This document shows positions 25,416-35,327 of a DNA stretch of 64,000 bases, one piece after another. The stretch lies in the NCBI GenBank assembly GCA_963773685.1, contig CAVZBY010000010.1, positions 62,001 to 126,000 of the forward strand, in the 5' to 3' direction. The stretch comes from JALHVH01 sp963773685. GTDB taxonomy: Bacteria; Acidobacteriota; Aminicenantia; Aminicenantales; Saccharicenantaceae. The first letter of the stretch is position 1; each line of letters begins with the position of its first letter. Position numbers and translations under genes: made by a program. The notes below the pieces were generated by a model. The model worked only from the letters and a program-made list of their open reading frames with translations, was not told where the DNA came from and ran no database searches.

Positions 25416-26430
25416 GTGACGTTTCCCCGAAACTCGAATAGAACGTAGCCGCCAGGAGGTTGAGGTTCCCGTTCTTTTCCACCCCGGCGATGGCCGCATC
25501 GATGGAGGCCAGGCACGACTGGAGCCGCCGTAGGCTTGCGGACTCCGCCGCCGCCCGGAGCCCTTCCTCGAGGTCGGGGTTGAGCAGGAACCGGCTCTCC
25601 CCTCCCTCCCTGACCAGGATGGCGTCGCGGGCGAAGGACGCGAACAGCTCCAGGGTCGCCCGGAGCTCGCCTCCCCCCATGGCCCGCGTGACGAAAGCGA
25701 AAGCGTTCAGAAAATCGGAACCCCCTCGTCCCGCGAGGAGGGCGCGGAAAAGCTCCCAGGCTCCCTGCCGGCCTTCGAGGACCTCGTCCCAGTCCCGATC
25801 GAGGGCCTCTTCCATGCTTCCGTTGGCCAGGAAGGCGAGAAGGTTCGCCCGGTCGGCGGGCTGGCCCGCCGCGACGAGCGCCCGGGCGATCTCCTCCCGG
25901 GCGACGAGCGAGAACTCCAGGGTCCGGCACCGGGACCGGATCGTGGGCAGGATGAGGTGCGGCCTTTCGGTGACCAGGATGAGGGTCGAAGCGGGCGGAG
26001 GCTCTTCGAGGACCTTCAGGATGGAATGGGAGGCTTCGTCGCTCATGGCGTCCGCTCCCCGCACGATGAAGACCCGGGTCCTCGAGCTCATCGGCCTGAG
26101 ATAGGCCGTCTGCTTGAGGAGCCGGATCTGTTCGATGGCGATCTTCTTCTTGCTCTCCTGGATCTCGATGAACATGACGTCGGGCGCGAGGCCCTGTTTC
26201 TCCGGGTCCTGAAAGGCCTCCTGGATCGCCCGGCAGGATACGCACGCGTCGCAGGCGTCGTCTCCGCGGGTCTCGCAATTCAGGGCCTTGGCCACCGTCA
26301 CGGCCGTCGCGTTCTTGCCCACGCCGGCCGGGCCGGAGAACAGGAGCGAGTTCGGAAGCCTCTGCCTCCGGAGGGCCATCCGCAGGACGTGCTTGACCCG
26401 CTCGTTGCCCGCGATATCCTTGAACGCCAT
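25408..26430 (-). CDS. holB: DNA polymerase III delta' subunit
   Basis: 340-residue clamp-loader subunit. AAA+ motifs: SLLFSGPAGVGKNATAVTVA (Walker A), a four-Cys zinc module (CETRGDDACDACVSC), VFIVRGADAMSDEASHSILK and LEEPPPAST, then the SRC arginine-finger motif in TIRSRCRTLEF. Walker B acidic residues are degenerate, as usual for delta'. It follows uvrA after six bases and is coupled to ricT. A tmk gene, often next door, is not present. Confidence 0.92.
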   Translation of the reverse strand: MAFKDIAGNERVKHVLRMALRRQRLPNSLLFSGPAGVGKNATAVTVAKALNCETRGDDACDACVSCRAIQEAFQDPEKQGLAPDVMFIEIQESKKKIAIEQIRLLKQTAYLRPMSSRTRVFIVRGADAMSDEASHSILKVLEEPPPASTLILVTERPHLILPTIRSRCRTLEFSLVAREEIARALVAAGQPADRANLLAFLANGSMEEALDRDWDEVLEGRQGAWELFRALLAGRGGSDFLNAFAFVTRAMGGGELRATLELFASFARDAILVREGGESRFLLNPDLEEGLRAAAESASLRRLQSCLASIDAAIAGVEKNGNLNLLAATFYSSFGETSHA

Positions 26431-26436
26431 GATGCT

Positions 26437-28962
26437 CTAGCCGTCCTTCGCGCCGGCGGTCCCGCCGCCAAGCGCCTTCAGGAGGAAGCGGCCCGTGTGG
26501 GAGGCTTCGACTTTGGCGACCTCTTCGGGCGTCCCCTGGGCGACGATCCGCCCTCCGTCCTCGCCCCCCTCGGGCCCGAGGTCAATAATATAGTCGCAAA
26601 ACTTGATGACATCAAGGTTGTGTTCGATGACGAGGACCGTGTTCCCCATCGCCGCGAGCTCCGCGAGGACCTCGAGGAGCTTCCGGACGTCGTCGAAATG
26701 GAGGCCGGTCGTCGGCTCGTCCAGGAGGTAGAGGGTCCGGCCCGTGCCCTTCCGCCCCAGCTCCTTGGTCAGCTTGATGCGCTGGGCCTCCCCCCCCGAA
26801 AGCGTCGGGGCGGGCTGACCGAGGCGGACATACCCCAGCCCGACCCGCTTCAGGGTGGCCAGCTTCCGTTTCACGGCGGGGTCGGCTTTCAGATATTCGT
26901 AGGCCTCGTCCACGGTCATCGCCAGGAAATCGGCGATGTTCCGGCCCTTGTAGGTCACGGCCAGGGTTTCCTTGTTGTACCGCTTGCCCCCGCAGCGGTC
27001 GCAGGTGACGAAGACGTCGGGCAGGAAGTGCATCTCGATCTTGCGGACGCCGGCGCCCTGGCACTCTTCGCACCGGCCGGCCTTGACGTTGAAGCTGAAC
27101 CGGCCGGATCCGAACCCCCGGGCCCTGGCCTCGGGCGTTCGCGCGAAGAGCTCGCGGAGGGCCGTGAAGAGCCCCGTGTAGGTCGCCGGGTTGGAGCGCG
27201 GCGTCCTGCCGATCGGCTTCTGGTCGACCGAGATGACCTTGTCGATCTGGTCCGCCCCGGTCATGCCGGCGTGGGCCCCGGCCTTGTGGCCGGCCTTATA
27301 AAGCGAGTTGACGAGGCTCTTGTACAGGATGTCGTGGACGAGCGTGCTCTTCCCCGAGCCGGAGACTCCCGTGACGGCCGTCATCACGGACAGGGGGAGG
27401 CGGACGTCCATCCCCTTGAGATTATGCTCGGTCGCCTTGCGAACGGTCAGCCAGCCTGCCGGGCGCCGCCGCGACGCGGGCACGGGGACGCGCTTCTCGC
27501 CGCGCAGGTACTGGGCCGTGAGGGAGTCCGGAGACTCCAGGATCCCGGCGAGCGTGCCCTCGGCGACCTTGAATCCTCCCCCCTCGCCCGCGCCGGGGCC
27601 GAGGTCGAGGATGTGGTCGGCGGCCCGGATGGTCTGTTCGTCGTGCTCGACGACGACGATGGTGTTCCCGGCGTCCCTCAAGCCCTTGAGCATGGAGATG
27701 AGACGGCCGTTGTCCCTCTGGTGAAGCCCGATGGTCGGCTCGTCCAGGACGTAGAGGACCCCCCTCAGTCCGGAGCCGATCTGAGCGGCGAGCCTGACCC
27801 GTTGGGCCTCCCCTCCCGAGAGGGAGACCGTGGGCCGGCCCAATTGAAGGTAGGACATCCCCAGCCGGTCTATGATCTCGAGGCGGTCCCGGATCTCTTT
27901 GACGATCTTGTCGGCGACCTCTCTCCGTGCGGGCGGGAAGGCGAAAGACGCGGCTTCCTCCCTCAACTGCCCGATGGGCAGGTCGGCGAGCTCGATGATG
28001 TTCCGTCCCTGGACCCTGACCATCAGGCTCTCCTTCTTGAGCCGGGCGCCGCCGCAGAGCGGACAGACGTTGTCGGTCAGCTCGACCTCCCCCCATTCGT
28101 TCTCCTTGGTCCGGTACCCCAGGCCGTGACATTCGGGGCAGGCCCCGTAGGGGCTGTTGAAGGAGAAATTGCGGGGCTCGGGCTCGGGGAGGCTGATTTC
28201 GCAGGCCGGGCAGCGGAGCCTCAGCGAAAAATAGTGCTCCCGCCCCGAGCCGTTGACGACGAGGACCTCGCCCTCGGAGACCTCGATGGCCTTGCCAATG
28301 GCCTCGGCCAGCCGGCGGCGCGAGATCTCCGAGACCCGGACCTCGTCGACGAGGACCTCGGCGGTGTGCTTCCGGGTCTTTTCCAGCGGGATGGGATCCT
28401 CCAGGTCGTATATCGTCCCGTTGACGCGGACGCGGATGAAGCCCTTCTTCCGCAGGCGCTCGAAGAGCCGGTGATACTCCCCTTTCCGGCCCTTGACCAC
28501 CGGAGCGAGGATCTTGACGTTCTGGCCGCGGAACGCGACGAGGATCCGGGCGAGGATCTGGTCGGGCGTCTGGGGCACGACCTCCTTCCCGCAGCCGGGG
28601 CAGTGCGGCGTCCCGACCCTGGCGAAGAGCAGGCGGAGCAGGTCGTAGACCTCGGTGATCGTGCCCACCGTCGAGCGGGGGTTCGTCGAGATGGTCTTCT
28701 GGTCGATGGATATCGAGGGCGAAAGGCCCTCGATGGACTCGACCTCCGGCTTCTCCATCTGCTCGATGAACTGGCGGGCGTAGGTCGAGAGGCACTCGAT
28801 GTAGCGGCGCTGGCCCTCGGCGAACAGGGTGTCGAAGGCGAACGAGGACTTCCCCGAGCCGCTCGGGCCCGTGACGACGACGAGCCGGTTCCTGGGCAGA
28901 TCGACGTCGATCCGCTTCAGGTTGTGCTGGGCCGCCTTACGGACTCTGATCTGTTGGAGCAT
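26437..28962 (-). CDS. uvrA: Excinuclease ABC subunit A, short form
   Basis: 841 residues, about 100 fewer than most UvrA. Two ABC ATPase modules: VVVTGPSGSGKSSFAFDTLF with LSGGEAQRVRLA, and TAVTGVSGSGKSTLVHDILY with LSGGEAQRIKLTKELG. The UvrB-binding region, both zinc fingers (CPAC...CPEC; CEEC...CDRC) and IDQKTISTNPRS are present. Between GACPECHGLGY and CPLCGGARL only about 16 residues occur, so the DNA-contacting insertion domain is missing. ATG 28962 is chosen over upstream ATGs since a minus-strand TAGAAT (28971-28976) ends eight bases before it, suggesting a leaderless transcript. Operon: uvrA-holB-ricT. Confidence 0.93.
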   Translation of the reverse strand: MLQQIRVRKAAQHNLKRIDVDLPRNRLVVVTGPSGSGKSSFAFDTLFAEGQRRYIECLSTYARQFIEQMEKPEVESIEGLSPSISIDQKTISTNPRSTVGTITEVYDLLRLLFARVGTPHCPGCGKEVVPQTPDQILARILVAFRGQNVKILAPVVKGRKGEYHRLFERLRKKGFIRVRVNGTIYDLEDPIPLEKTRKHTAEVLVDEVRVSEISRRRLAEAIGKAIEVSEGEVLVVNGSGREHYFSLRLRCPACEISLPEPEPRNFSFNSPYGACPECHGLGYRTKENEWGEVELTDNVCPLCGGARLKKESLMVRVQGRNIIELADLPIGQLREEAASFAFPPARREVADKIVKEIRDRLEIIDRLGMSYLQLGRPTVSLSGGEAQRVRLAAQIGSGLRGVLYVLDEPTIGLHQRDNGRLISMLKGLRDAGNTIVVVEHDEQTIRAADHILDLGPGAGEGGGFKVAEGTLAGILESPDSLTAQYLRGEKRVPVPASRRRPAGWLTVRKATEHNLKGMDVRLPLSVMTAVTGVSGSGKSTLVHDILYKSLVNSLYKAGHKAGAHAGMTGADQIDKVISVDQKPIGRTPRSNPATYTGLFTALRELFARTPEARARGFGSGRFSFNVKAGRCEECQGAGVRKIEMHFLPDVFVTCDRCGGKRYNKETLAVTYKGRNIADFLAMTVDEAYEYLKADPAVKRKLATLKRVGLGYVRLGQPAPTLSGGEAQRIKLTKELGRKGTGRTLYLLDEPTTGLHFDDVRKLLEVLAELAAMGNTVLVIEHNLDVIKFCDYIIDLGPEGGEDGGRIVAQGTPEEVAKVEASHTGRFLLKALGGGTAGAKDG

Positions 28963-28970
28963 AACTCTAT

Positions 28971-28992
28971 ATTCTATCATATCTGATATAAT
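28971..28992. promoter_or_regulatory. Divergent -10 boxes between uvrA and the aminotransferase gene
   Basis: Minus-strand TAGAAT at 28971-28976 (uvrA) and plus-strand TATAAT at 28987-28992 (aminotransferase) lie back to back; -35 elements are poor. The two promoters must overlap and could compete. Confidence 0.5.
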
Positions 28993-29018
28993 GGGCCCGG
29001 AACCAAGGAGGTCCCGTC

Positions 29019-30227
29019 ATGGCGTTCCCCGATGAGATCCTGTCCCGGACGACCCGCACGATGGGCGTCTCGTTCATCCGCGAGATGTTGAAGGCGACGA
29101 AAGGCGTCGCGGGGATGATCTCGCTCGCCGGAGGCCTGCCCAGCCCCGAGTCCTTCCCCTCGGACCTTCTGGCCGACCTGTTCCGGGAGGTGGTGGCGAC
29201 CGAGGGCGCGGATGTCCTCCAATACGGCCCGACCGAGGGCGACCCCGTCCTCAAGCGCGAGATCAACCGCTGGGAAGGCGAATCCGGCGTCGGCCACGAC
29301 GAGCTCATCATCACCAACGGCGCGACCAACGCCATCTATCTCTTCGCCCGCTCGGTCATCGACCCCGGGGACGTCGTCATCTGCGAAGGGCCGTCCTTCA
29401 GCGGCTCCCTCGTCGCCCTGGAAGCCTGCGGGGCGGAGCTCGCGCCCGTTCCGATGGACGAGGAAGGGCTCCTCGTCGACCGCGTCCGGGAGACGATCGC
29501 CGCCGCGAAGGCCCGCGGCCGCGCCGTCAAGTTCATCTACGCCATCCCCGATTTCCAGAACCCGAGCGGCCGGACGATGAGCCTGGCCCGGCGGCTGGAG
29601 CTCATCCGCGTCGCGCGCGCGGAAGGCGTCCTCATCCTCGAGGACGAGCCGTACCGGGACCTCCGCTTCTACGGCCCGCGCCTGGGAAGCCTGTGGAACC
29701 TGGCCCGCTCGGAGTTCGACGATCACCGGACCGTCACGATCTGCAAGTCCTTCTCCAAGATCCTCGGCCCGGGGCTGAGGGTCGGGTTCGCCGTCGGGCC
29801 GCCCGCGCTCATCGCGGCCATGGGCAAGTGGTCCCAGAAGATCATCGTGGCGCCGGAAGGCGTCTCCCAGCGGGTGGCCGCCCGGTTCCTCGAGCGCGGA
29901 TACATGGGCCCGCATCTCGAGCGCGTCCGGGGGCTCTACAGGGCGAAACGGGACGCCATCCTCTCCGCTCTGAAGGACACGATGCCGCCCCGCATCCGCT
30001 GGACGGAGCCCGAGGGCGGGTTGTTCATCTGGGTCACGTGCCCGGAAGGGATGGACACCGACGCCCTTTTCGCGAAAGCGGTCGAGGCCGGCGTCGCCTA
30101 TATCCCCGGGAGCAAGTTCTACCCGACCGGGGCGGAGCGTCGGAACGAGATGCGGCTGAACTTTTCCTACGCGCCGGAAGCCGACCTCAGAGAAGGCGTG
30201 ACACGCCTGGCCCGCCTTCTGGCCTGA
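29019..30227 (+). CDS. PLP-dependent aminotransferase (class I/II, 2-aminoadipate/MocR-type group)
   Basis: 402 residues. Fold-type I aminotransferase with ISLAGGLPSPESFP at the N-terminus, LQYGPTEGDPVLKREI, YAIPDFQNPSGRTMSLARR, and the PLP-lysine motif TICKSFSKILGPGLRVGF, typical of the LysN/alpha-aminoadipate and related broad-specificity enzymes. The late motif RLNFSYAPE has the substrate-binding Arg. No MocR DNA-binding domain is attached. AAGGAGG lies 8 bases before the ATG. Monocistronic: uvrA is divergent and the next genes face the other way. Exact amino acid is unknown. Confidence 0.88.
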   Translation: MAFPDEILSRTTRTMGVSFIREMLKATKGVAGMISLAGGLPSPESFPSDLLADLFREVVATEGADVLQYGPTEGDPVLKREINRWEGESGVGHDELIITNGATNAIYLFARSVIDPGDVVICEGPSFSGSLVALEACGAELAPVPMDEEGLLVDRVRETIAAAKARGRAVKFIYAIPDFQNPSGRTMSLARRLELIRVARAEGVLILEDEPYRDLRFYGPRLGSLWNLARSEFDDHRTVTICKSFSKILGPGLRVGFAVGPPALIAAMGKWSQKIIVAPEGVSQRVAARFLERGYMGPHLERVRGLYRAKRDAILSALKDTMPPRIRWTEPEGGLFIWVTCPEGMDTDALFAKAVEAGVAYIPGSKFYPTGAERRNEMRLNFSYAPEADLREGVTRLARLLA

Positions 30228-30248
30228 CCCCACCCGGGCCCGCGCGGA

Positions 30249-30677
30249 CTAGGCCGCAGAAGAAATATCGATAATATGGGCCTTTATAAATCGCCTTATT
30301 GCCAGGACGGCTTCATTCTTATCTTCCGCTCGGCTAGCCGCAATGTTTATTGAGAAATTGTAGAAGGCATCCAGATCAACCTTCAGCCATTTTTTGTTCA
30401 GATATAGAAACACCAGCAATGTTGTTATGGCTATTTTTTTATTTCCATTCAAGAACGGATGATTTTTGATCATAAAATAAAATAGCATGCTTGGTTTCGA
30501 AATCAATCCCCTATATAGCGACCTGCCGCCGAACCATTGAAAGGGAGCGGCAAGACAACTCTCCAAAACGTTGGGGTATCTTGTAGAATAATCGGGAATG
30601 GGCTCATCAAAGACCATTAGCTGTTGAGTTAGCTTAAAGGCTATATGCTCAACATCGAGAATGGTAATGTCCTGCAC
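30249..30677 (-). CDS. doc: Fic/Doc family toxin (death-on-curing)
   Basis: 142 residues. The Fic core motif NHPFLNGNKKIAITTLLVFL (HPFxNGNKR-type; the last basic residue is Lys instead of Arg) places it with Doc, which phosphorylates and inactivates EF-Tu. Size and the helical N-terminus agree. It starts at GTG 30677, sharing one base with the stop of the HTH gene upstream, so expression is coupled. Codon use is clearly more AT-rich than in neighbours, suggesting recent acquisition. Partner antitoxin would be the HTH protein instead of the usual Phd. Confidence 0.82.
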   Translation of the reverse strand: MQDITILDVEHIAFKLTQQLMVFDEPIPDYSTRYPNVLESCLAAPFQWFGGRSLYRGLISKPSMLFYFMIKNHPFLNGNKKIAITTLLVFLYLNKKWLKVDLDAFYNFSINIAASRAEDKNEAVLAIRRFIKAHIIDISSAA

Positions 30678-30949
30678 TATTCGTTCCCCAATCTTTTCAA
30701 CAATCCTCCATATTCCGCAACGGCTTTACTAACGGCACGATCGATCCTTTTCTTCTTGGCTGGATCTATGACATGGCTATTGATATTTGTTAATAAATGC
30801 CTCGAAATACCGATAGTTTTACCTAGCCTAATTGCCTTGATATCTCCCCGCTTGATCTTCTTGTAGACTGCCGTTCTGCTCATCCCAAGAATGGCCGCGA
30901 CCTCAGAAACAGATAAATACTTGCTTTTTAAGAACTTCCTGTTTTTCAT
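30677..30949 (-). CDS. Helix-turn-helix DNA-binding protein, probable antitoxin of Doc
   Basis: 90 residues from ATG 30949. YLSVSEVAAILGMSRTAVYK followed by KIKRGDIKAIRLGKTIGIS is an excisionase/AlpA-like (HTH_17) DNA-binding domain; the C-terminal 45 residues (RHLLTNINSHVIDPAKKKRI and on) are basic and helical and could wrap the toxin. Directly coupled to doc. AT-rich like its partner. The 280 bases upstream (30950-31227) are AT-rich with no other gene. An upstream in-frame start at 30994 is possible but less compact. Confidence 0.72.
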   Translation of the reverse strand: MKNRKFLKSKYLSVSEVAAILGMSRTAVYKKIKRGDIKAIRLGKTIGISRHLLTNINSHVIDPAKKKRIDRAVSKAVAEYGGLLKRLGNE

Positions 30950-31189
30950 GGTCTGTTCTCGTTTAACGCAGCTAATAGGGTTAATATATGTCAACCTTAA
31001 ATAATGCGCATTGTCAAGATAATAAGATATTTAAGAAATTATAGCGGACACGTCATTATGTTCATAAATCGCCTAGCAATACTTGAGGGTAAGAGTTGAT
31101 TTCAACAATAATACAAGCCGGCCGCCGAGAAGCGGACGTAAGTGATTATGGCCTTCGTCGAGGCAAGTCGAACCCGCTCGAGGCATTCA

Positions 31190-31218
31190 TTGACCCGCCC
31201 GGCGCGTTCGGCTAAGAT
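31190..31218 (+). promoter_or_regulatory. Promoter of the helicase gene (leaderless)
   Basis: TTGACC (31190-31195), 17-base spacer, TAAGAT (31213-31218); the ATG at 31228 is nine bases on. Confidence 0.65.
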
Positions 31219-31227
31219 GAACCCGAC

Positions 31228-33583
31228 ATGTCCCGGGAAGAAGATCTTCTCAAGTCCCTCGAGCTCCTCCAGGCCCTGAGCCTCAAGAACGATTCCATCA
31301 CGGCGATAAAGCACCTGCCCGCCCGGGAGGCCCGGACCGCGGACTACCCGGACGACGCCGAGCCGACCCTGGTCGCGGCCCTCAAGAAGAAAGGGTACGC
31401 CTCCCTTTACTCCCATCAGAGGAGCTCCTGGGAAGCCCTGCGGCGAGGGCCAAAACATCGCGGTCGTCACGCCCACGGCCTCGGGGAAAACGCTCTGCTA
31501 CAACCTCCCCGTCCTGGACGCCATCATCCGCGACCCGTCGAGCCGGGCCATCTATCTCTTCCCGACCAAGGCCCTGGCCCAGGACCAGCGGGCGGAGCTC
31601 GACGAGACGACCGCGCTCCTCCCCTCCGAGCTCCGCATCTTCACCTACGACGGGGATACGCCGCAGGACGCCCGCCGGGCCATCCGGGCCCAGGGGCACA
31701 TCATCCTGACCAACCCGGACATGCTCCACGCGGGCATCCTGCCGCATCACACGAAGTGGATCAAGCTCTTCGAGAACCTGAAGTACATCGTCATCGACGA
31801 GCTCCACAATTACCGCGGCATCTTCGGCAGTCATCTGGCCAATATCCTCCGCCGCCTCAAGCGCGTCGCCGCCTTCTACGGCTCGAACCCGCAGTTCATC
31901 CTGTGCACCGCGACCATCGCCAACCCGAAGGAGATGGCCGAGAAGATGATCGAGGCCCCGGTGACCCTGGTCGACGACAACGGCGCCCCGCGGGGCGAGA
32001 AGCACTTCGTCTTCTACACGCCGCCCATCGTCAACGAGGCGCTGGGCATCCGGCGCTCCTACGTCAACGAGTCCCGGCGCATCGCCGCGATCTTCCTCCA
32101 GCACGACCTCCAGACCATCGTCTTCGCCCAGAGCCGGCTCATCACCGAGGTCCTCCTCACCTACCTCAAACAGGACATCGAGAAGACCATCAAGGACGAA
32201 GGTCTCATCCGCGGATACCGCGGCGGCTATCTCCCGCTCGTCCGGCGCGAGATCGAGAAGGGCCTCCGCGACGGGAAGATCCTCGGCGTCGTCTCGACCA
32301 ACGCCCTCGAGCTCGGCATCGACATCGGCACGCTCGACGTCGCCGTCCTCGCCGGCTATCCGGGCACCATCGCTTCGACCTGGCAGAGGGCGGGGCGGGC
32401 CGGCCGCAAGACGGGCCGCTCGGCGGCGGTCCTCGTCGCCTCGAGCTCGCCCCTCGACCAGTTCATCGTCAACCACCCGGAATACTTCTTCACGAGCCCC
32501 CCGGAGAACGCCCTCATCAACCCGGACAACCTCTCCATCATGGTCAGCCACGTCGAGTGCGGGGCCTTCGAGCTCCCCTTCCAGGAGGGGGAGAAGTTCG
32601 GGACGATGGAGATCGGCGAGATCCTGAAGTTCCTCGAGGAGGAGAAGCTCCTCCACCATTCGAAGGACAAGTGGTACTGGACCTCCGACGCCTACCCGGC
32701 CGACGGGGTGAGCCTGCGGAGCATCAGCTCCGACAACTTCGTCGTCGTCGACCAGACCGGGAAGGCGCGGGTCATCGCCGAGGTGGATTTCAGCTCCGCC
32801 CTGACGACGCTCCACGAGAAGGCCATCTACATGTGCGAGGGCGAGCAGTACTACGTCGAGAAGCTGGACTACGAACAGCGCAAGGCCTACGTCAAGAAGA
32901 CCGACGTCGACTATTACACCGACGCCATCGACTACACCAAGATCAAGATCCTGGACCAGTTCGACAAGGCCGTCCACGGGAGGGCCCGCGTCGCCCACGG
33001 CGAGGTCCACGTCGCGACCCAGGTCGTGGGCTTCAAGAAGATCAAGTTCCACACGGGAGAGAACGTCGGGGCCGGCGACCTGAGCCTGCCGCAGAACGAG
33101 ATGCACACGACGGCCTGGTGGCTGACCGTGCCCTCGGACGTCCTCCAGACCCTCGACTATACGCCGGAACAGCGCGTCAACGGCGTCTTCGGCCTCTCGT
33201 ACCTTCTCCACCACCTCGCGCCGCTGTTCCTGATGTGCGACGTCCACGACATCGGGGTCTCCATCGGCGACAACTCGACCGGCGAATCCCTGCCGCCCCG
33301 GGAGCTCGCGGCCCGGGCGGGCGCGGGCGACGAGGGCCCGGCGGTCGCGACCGAGGATTTCGAGCCCAACATCTTCATCTACGACAACTTCCCCGGCGGC
33401 ATCGGCCTGAGCCCGGCCCTGTTCCTGCTCGAGAAGAGGCTCCTCGAGCACGGCCTCAAGACCATCGAGATCTGCCCCTGCAAGGACGGCTGTCCCTCCT
33501 GCGTCGGTCCGACCAAGGAGAGCGGCCGCCTGGCCAAGCAGGTCGCGCTGGATATCCTGAAGAAGCTGATCTTCGTCAGCTGA
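31228..33583 (+). CDS. mrfA: DEAD/DEAH-box helicase of the MrfA (YprA) family, frame broken at 31447-31449
   Basis: Corrected length about 784 residues. The first 73 codons (MSREEDLLKSLELLQALSLK...) end at SSWEALRRG; removing one G from GGG restores QNIAVVTPTASGKTLCYNLP with Walker A. Then IYLFPTKALAQDQRAEL, VIDELHNYRGIFGSH (DExH box), FILCTATIANPKEMAEKM, and helicase motifs VSTNALELGIDIGTLDV and STWQRAGRAGRKTGRSA. The C-terminal DUF1998-type zinc site is CPCKDGCPSC. MrfA repairs mitomycin-type DNA damage in Bacillus. Alone on its strand; the following MFS gene converges. Confidence 0.88.
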
Positions 33584-33604
33584 CCGAAGCCCCGAGCATC
33601 CCCG

Positions 33605-34862
33605 CTACGGACACACAGCGTCCTCGGCCCCATTGCGGCGGGCCCCGGCGCCGCCGTCCCTGATCATCCGCCGGATCGGCGGGACGAAGAAAGACACGGC
33701 CCCCAGGAGAGCCAGCGCCGTCCCCGGTGATGAGAAAGACGTTGATGATCCCGATCCGGTCGGCGATGAAGCCCGTCTGCAGCAGGCCGAACATCGCGGG
33801 CGCCAGCATGATGCTCCCGTAGATGGAGAACACGCGGCCCAGGGCGGCCGGATCGACGGAGGTCTGGACCACGACCGTGAACGCGCCGCCGTAAACGGCG
33901 CCGGCCACGCCGCCGACGAGGGTCAGGCTCACGAACAGCCCGAATCCCGTCGGAGGGAGGAGCCCGGAAGCGAAGAATACCGCTCCGAGGACGAGATAGG
34001 TGATATTGATAAGGACGACCTTGTTGGCCCTCTGCTTCAGGACGCCCAGGATGACCCCGCCCAAGAGCATCCCCAGTCCCCAGGCGATCTCGACGATGCT
34101 CATCTGGGTGGTTCCCCCCGCGAAATGTTTCGTGGTCATCAGCGGGAAGAGGGCCGAGAGCGGAAAGATGAAGAAGGTGACGAGGAGCACGAAAACGAAC
34201 AGCCACAGCAATCCGGGCCGGCTGTAGACCTCCCGCAGGCCCTCCTTCATCTCGCGGAATACGTGGGGCGGGGGCGCGTCCGCCTTTTTCGGGGGTCTCG
34301 GGATGCGGACCAGGACGAGCGAGACGACGGCGATGACGGCCCCGAGCACATCGAACAGAAGGGCGTAGGTCATATCGAAGGCGTTGATGAGAAGGGCGGC
34401 CAGCGCCGGGCCGGCGATGGTGCTCGTGGAGTAGATGACCTGGTTGACCCCGGCGACGCGCATGAGCTGGGACTCCGGGGCCAGCAGGGGAACGGACGCC
34501 TGCATCGCGGGAACGTGGAAGGCGCTGCCCAGGGAGCGAAGGGCGAGGAGGACGTAGATGTAGGGGATGCGGACCTCGCCGAAGGCGAACAGGGCGGCCA
34601 TGACGGCGGTGCAGGCCGCGATGAAGAGATCGGCCGTGATCATGACCCTCTTCCGGTCCCAACGGTCGATGAGGACTCCCGTGAAGGGGCCCAGGAGAAG
34701 ATGGGGCAGGAATGTCGCGATAAAGGAAAAGGCCAGGACCTCCGCCGACCCCGTTTCGATGCTCAGCCAGAAAACGACGGCGTAGCCGACGACGGAGCTG
34801 CTCAGCGTGGAGAACAGCTGTCCGGCCCAGATGACGATGAAGGTTCTTTTCCAGCTTTCCAT
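33605..34862 (-). CDS. MFS exporter (EntS-like), frame broken at 33722-33725
   Basis: Corrected length about 418 residues with some twelve membrane helices. N-terminus MESWKRTFIVIWAGQLFSTL and the loop between helices 2 and 3, GPFTGVLIDRWDRKRVMITA, are signatures of the MFS_3 enterobactin-exporter-like group. Near the end one extra base in a run of four C (plus strand) shifts the frame; the other frame finishes the last helix (ITGTALALLGAVSFFVPPIR) and stops at 33605. AGGGAAGGGC precedes ATG 34862. Substrate unknown. The frame break could be tolerated since it only alters the last helix. Confidence 0.83.
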
Positions 34863-34987
34863 GCCCTTCCCTACGAAACGCGAGTGATTTTGTCCACAAT
34901 ACCAGGGCCGGAGCCCGGGTGTCAAAGCCGCTATGTTCCGTTTCTTTTTGTGCCTGGAGGAATTCCCGGCTCGGGGTGCGCGTCCCG

Positions 34988-35014
34988 GGGTTCGGAAGCC
35001 GCCCCTTGACCCCA
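34988..35014 (-). repeat. Dispersed repeat copy B
   Basis: Inverted near-copy of 24592-24619. It lies in the 465-base gap between the divergent MFS and aldo/keto reductase genes, which otherwise holds only the hairpin at 35037-35114 and a promoter. Confidence 0.55.
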
Positions 35015-35036
35015 CATCTGCGGAGACGCAGGTGTT

Positions 35037-35114
35037 TGTAGCCGCGGGCTTCAGCCCGCGCTTGGATTCCGAATGGCTTCACGAAGATAGCGCAGGCTGA
35101 AGCCTGCGGCTACA
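35037..35114. repeat. REP-like inverted repeat
   Basis: TGTAGCCGCGGGCTTCAGCC (from 35037) and its inverted partner ending GGCTGAAGCCTGCGGCTACA (35095-35114) flank a 30-base centre. Each arm also contains a smaller hairpin. This is a common dispersed intergenic repeat form. Confidence 0.65.
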
Positions 35115-35259
35115 TTAAAAAGCGGTCCTCCTCGCCCAGACAGCGCTTTCTTTGCCTCCTCCAAGCAACACGTCCGCGCTATTCCTAAGAAGCCCCGTCC
35201 TCGAAGGGATCTCAGCGAATAACGCTGCCCCGGACATACGAGAAGGCCCAAAATACCGC

Positions 35260-35289
35260 TTGACCGGTTCTCCGGCCCCCGGAGATAAT
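35260..35289 (+). promoter_or_regulatory. Promoter of the aldo/keto reductase gene
   Basis: TTGACC (35260-35265), 18-base spacer, GATAAT (35284-35289); leader about 30 bases with AAGGGAG before the ATG at 35328. Confidence 0.6.
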
Positions 35290-35327
35290 GTCCGTCTTAT
35301 GTCCAGGACGCGAAGGGAGTCTCGCGA

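Noticed and set aside
25957..28986. 1009-codon open frame on the plus strand
   Set aside because: Antisense shadow of uvrA and holB; composition is Gly/Asp/Leu-rich without any domain, as expected for GC-rich antisense frames.
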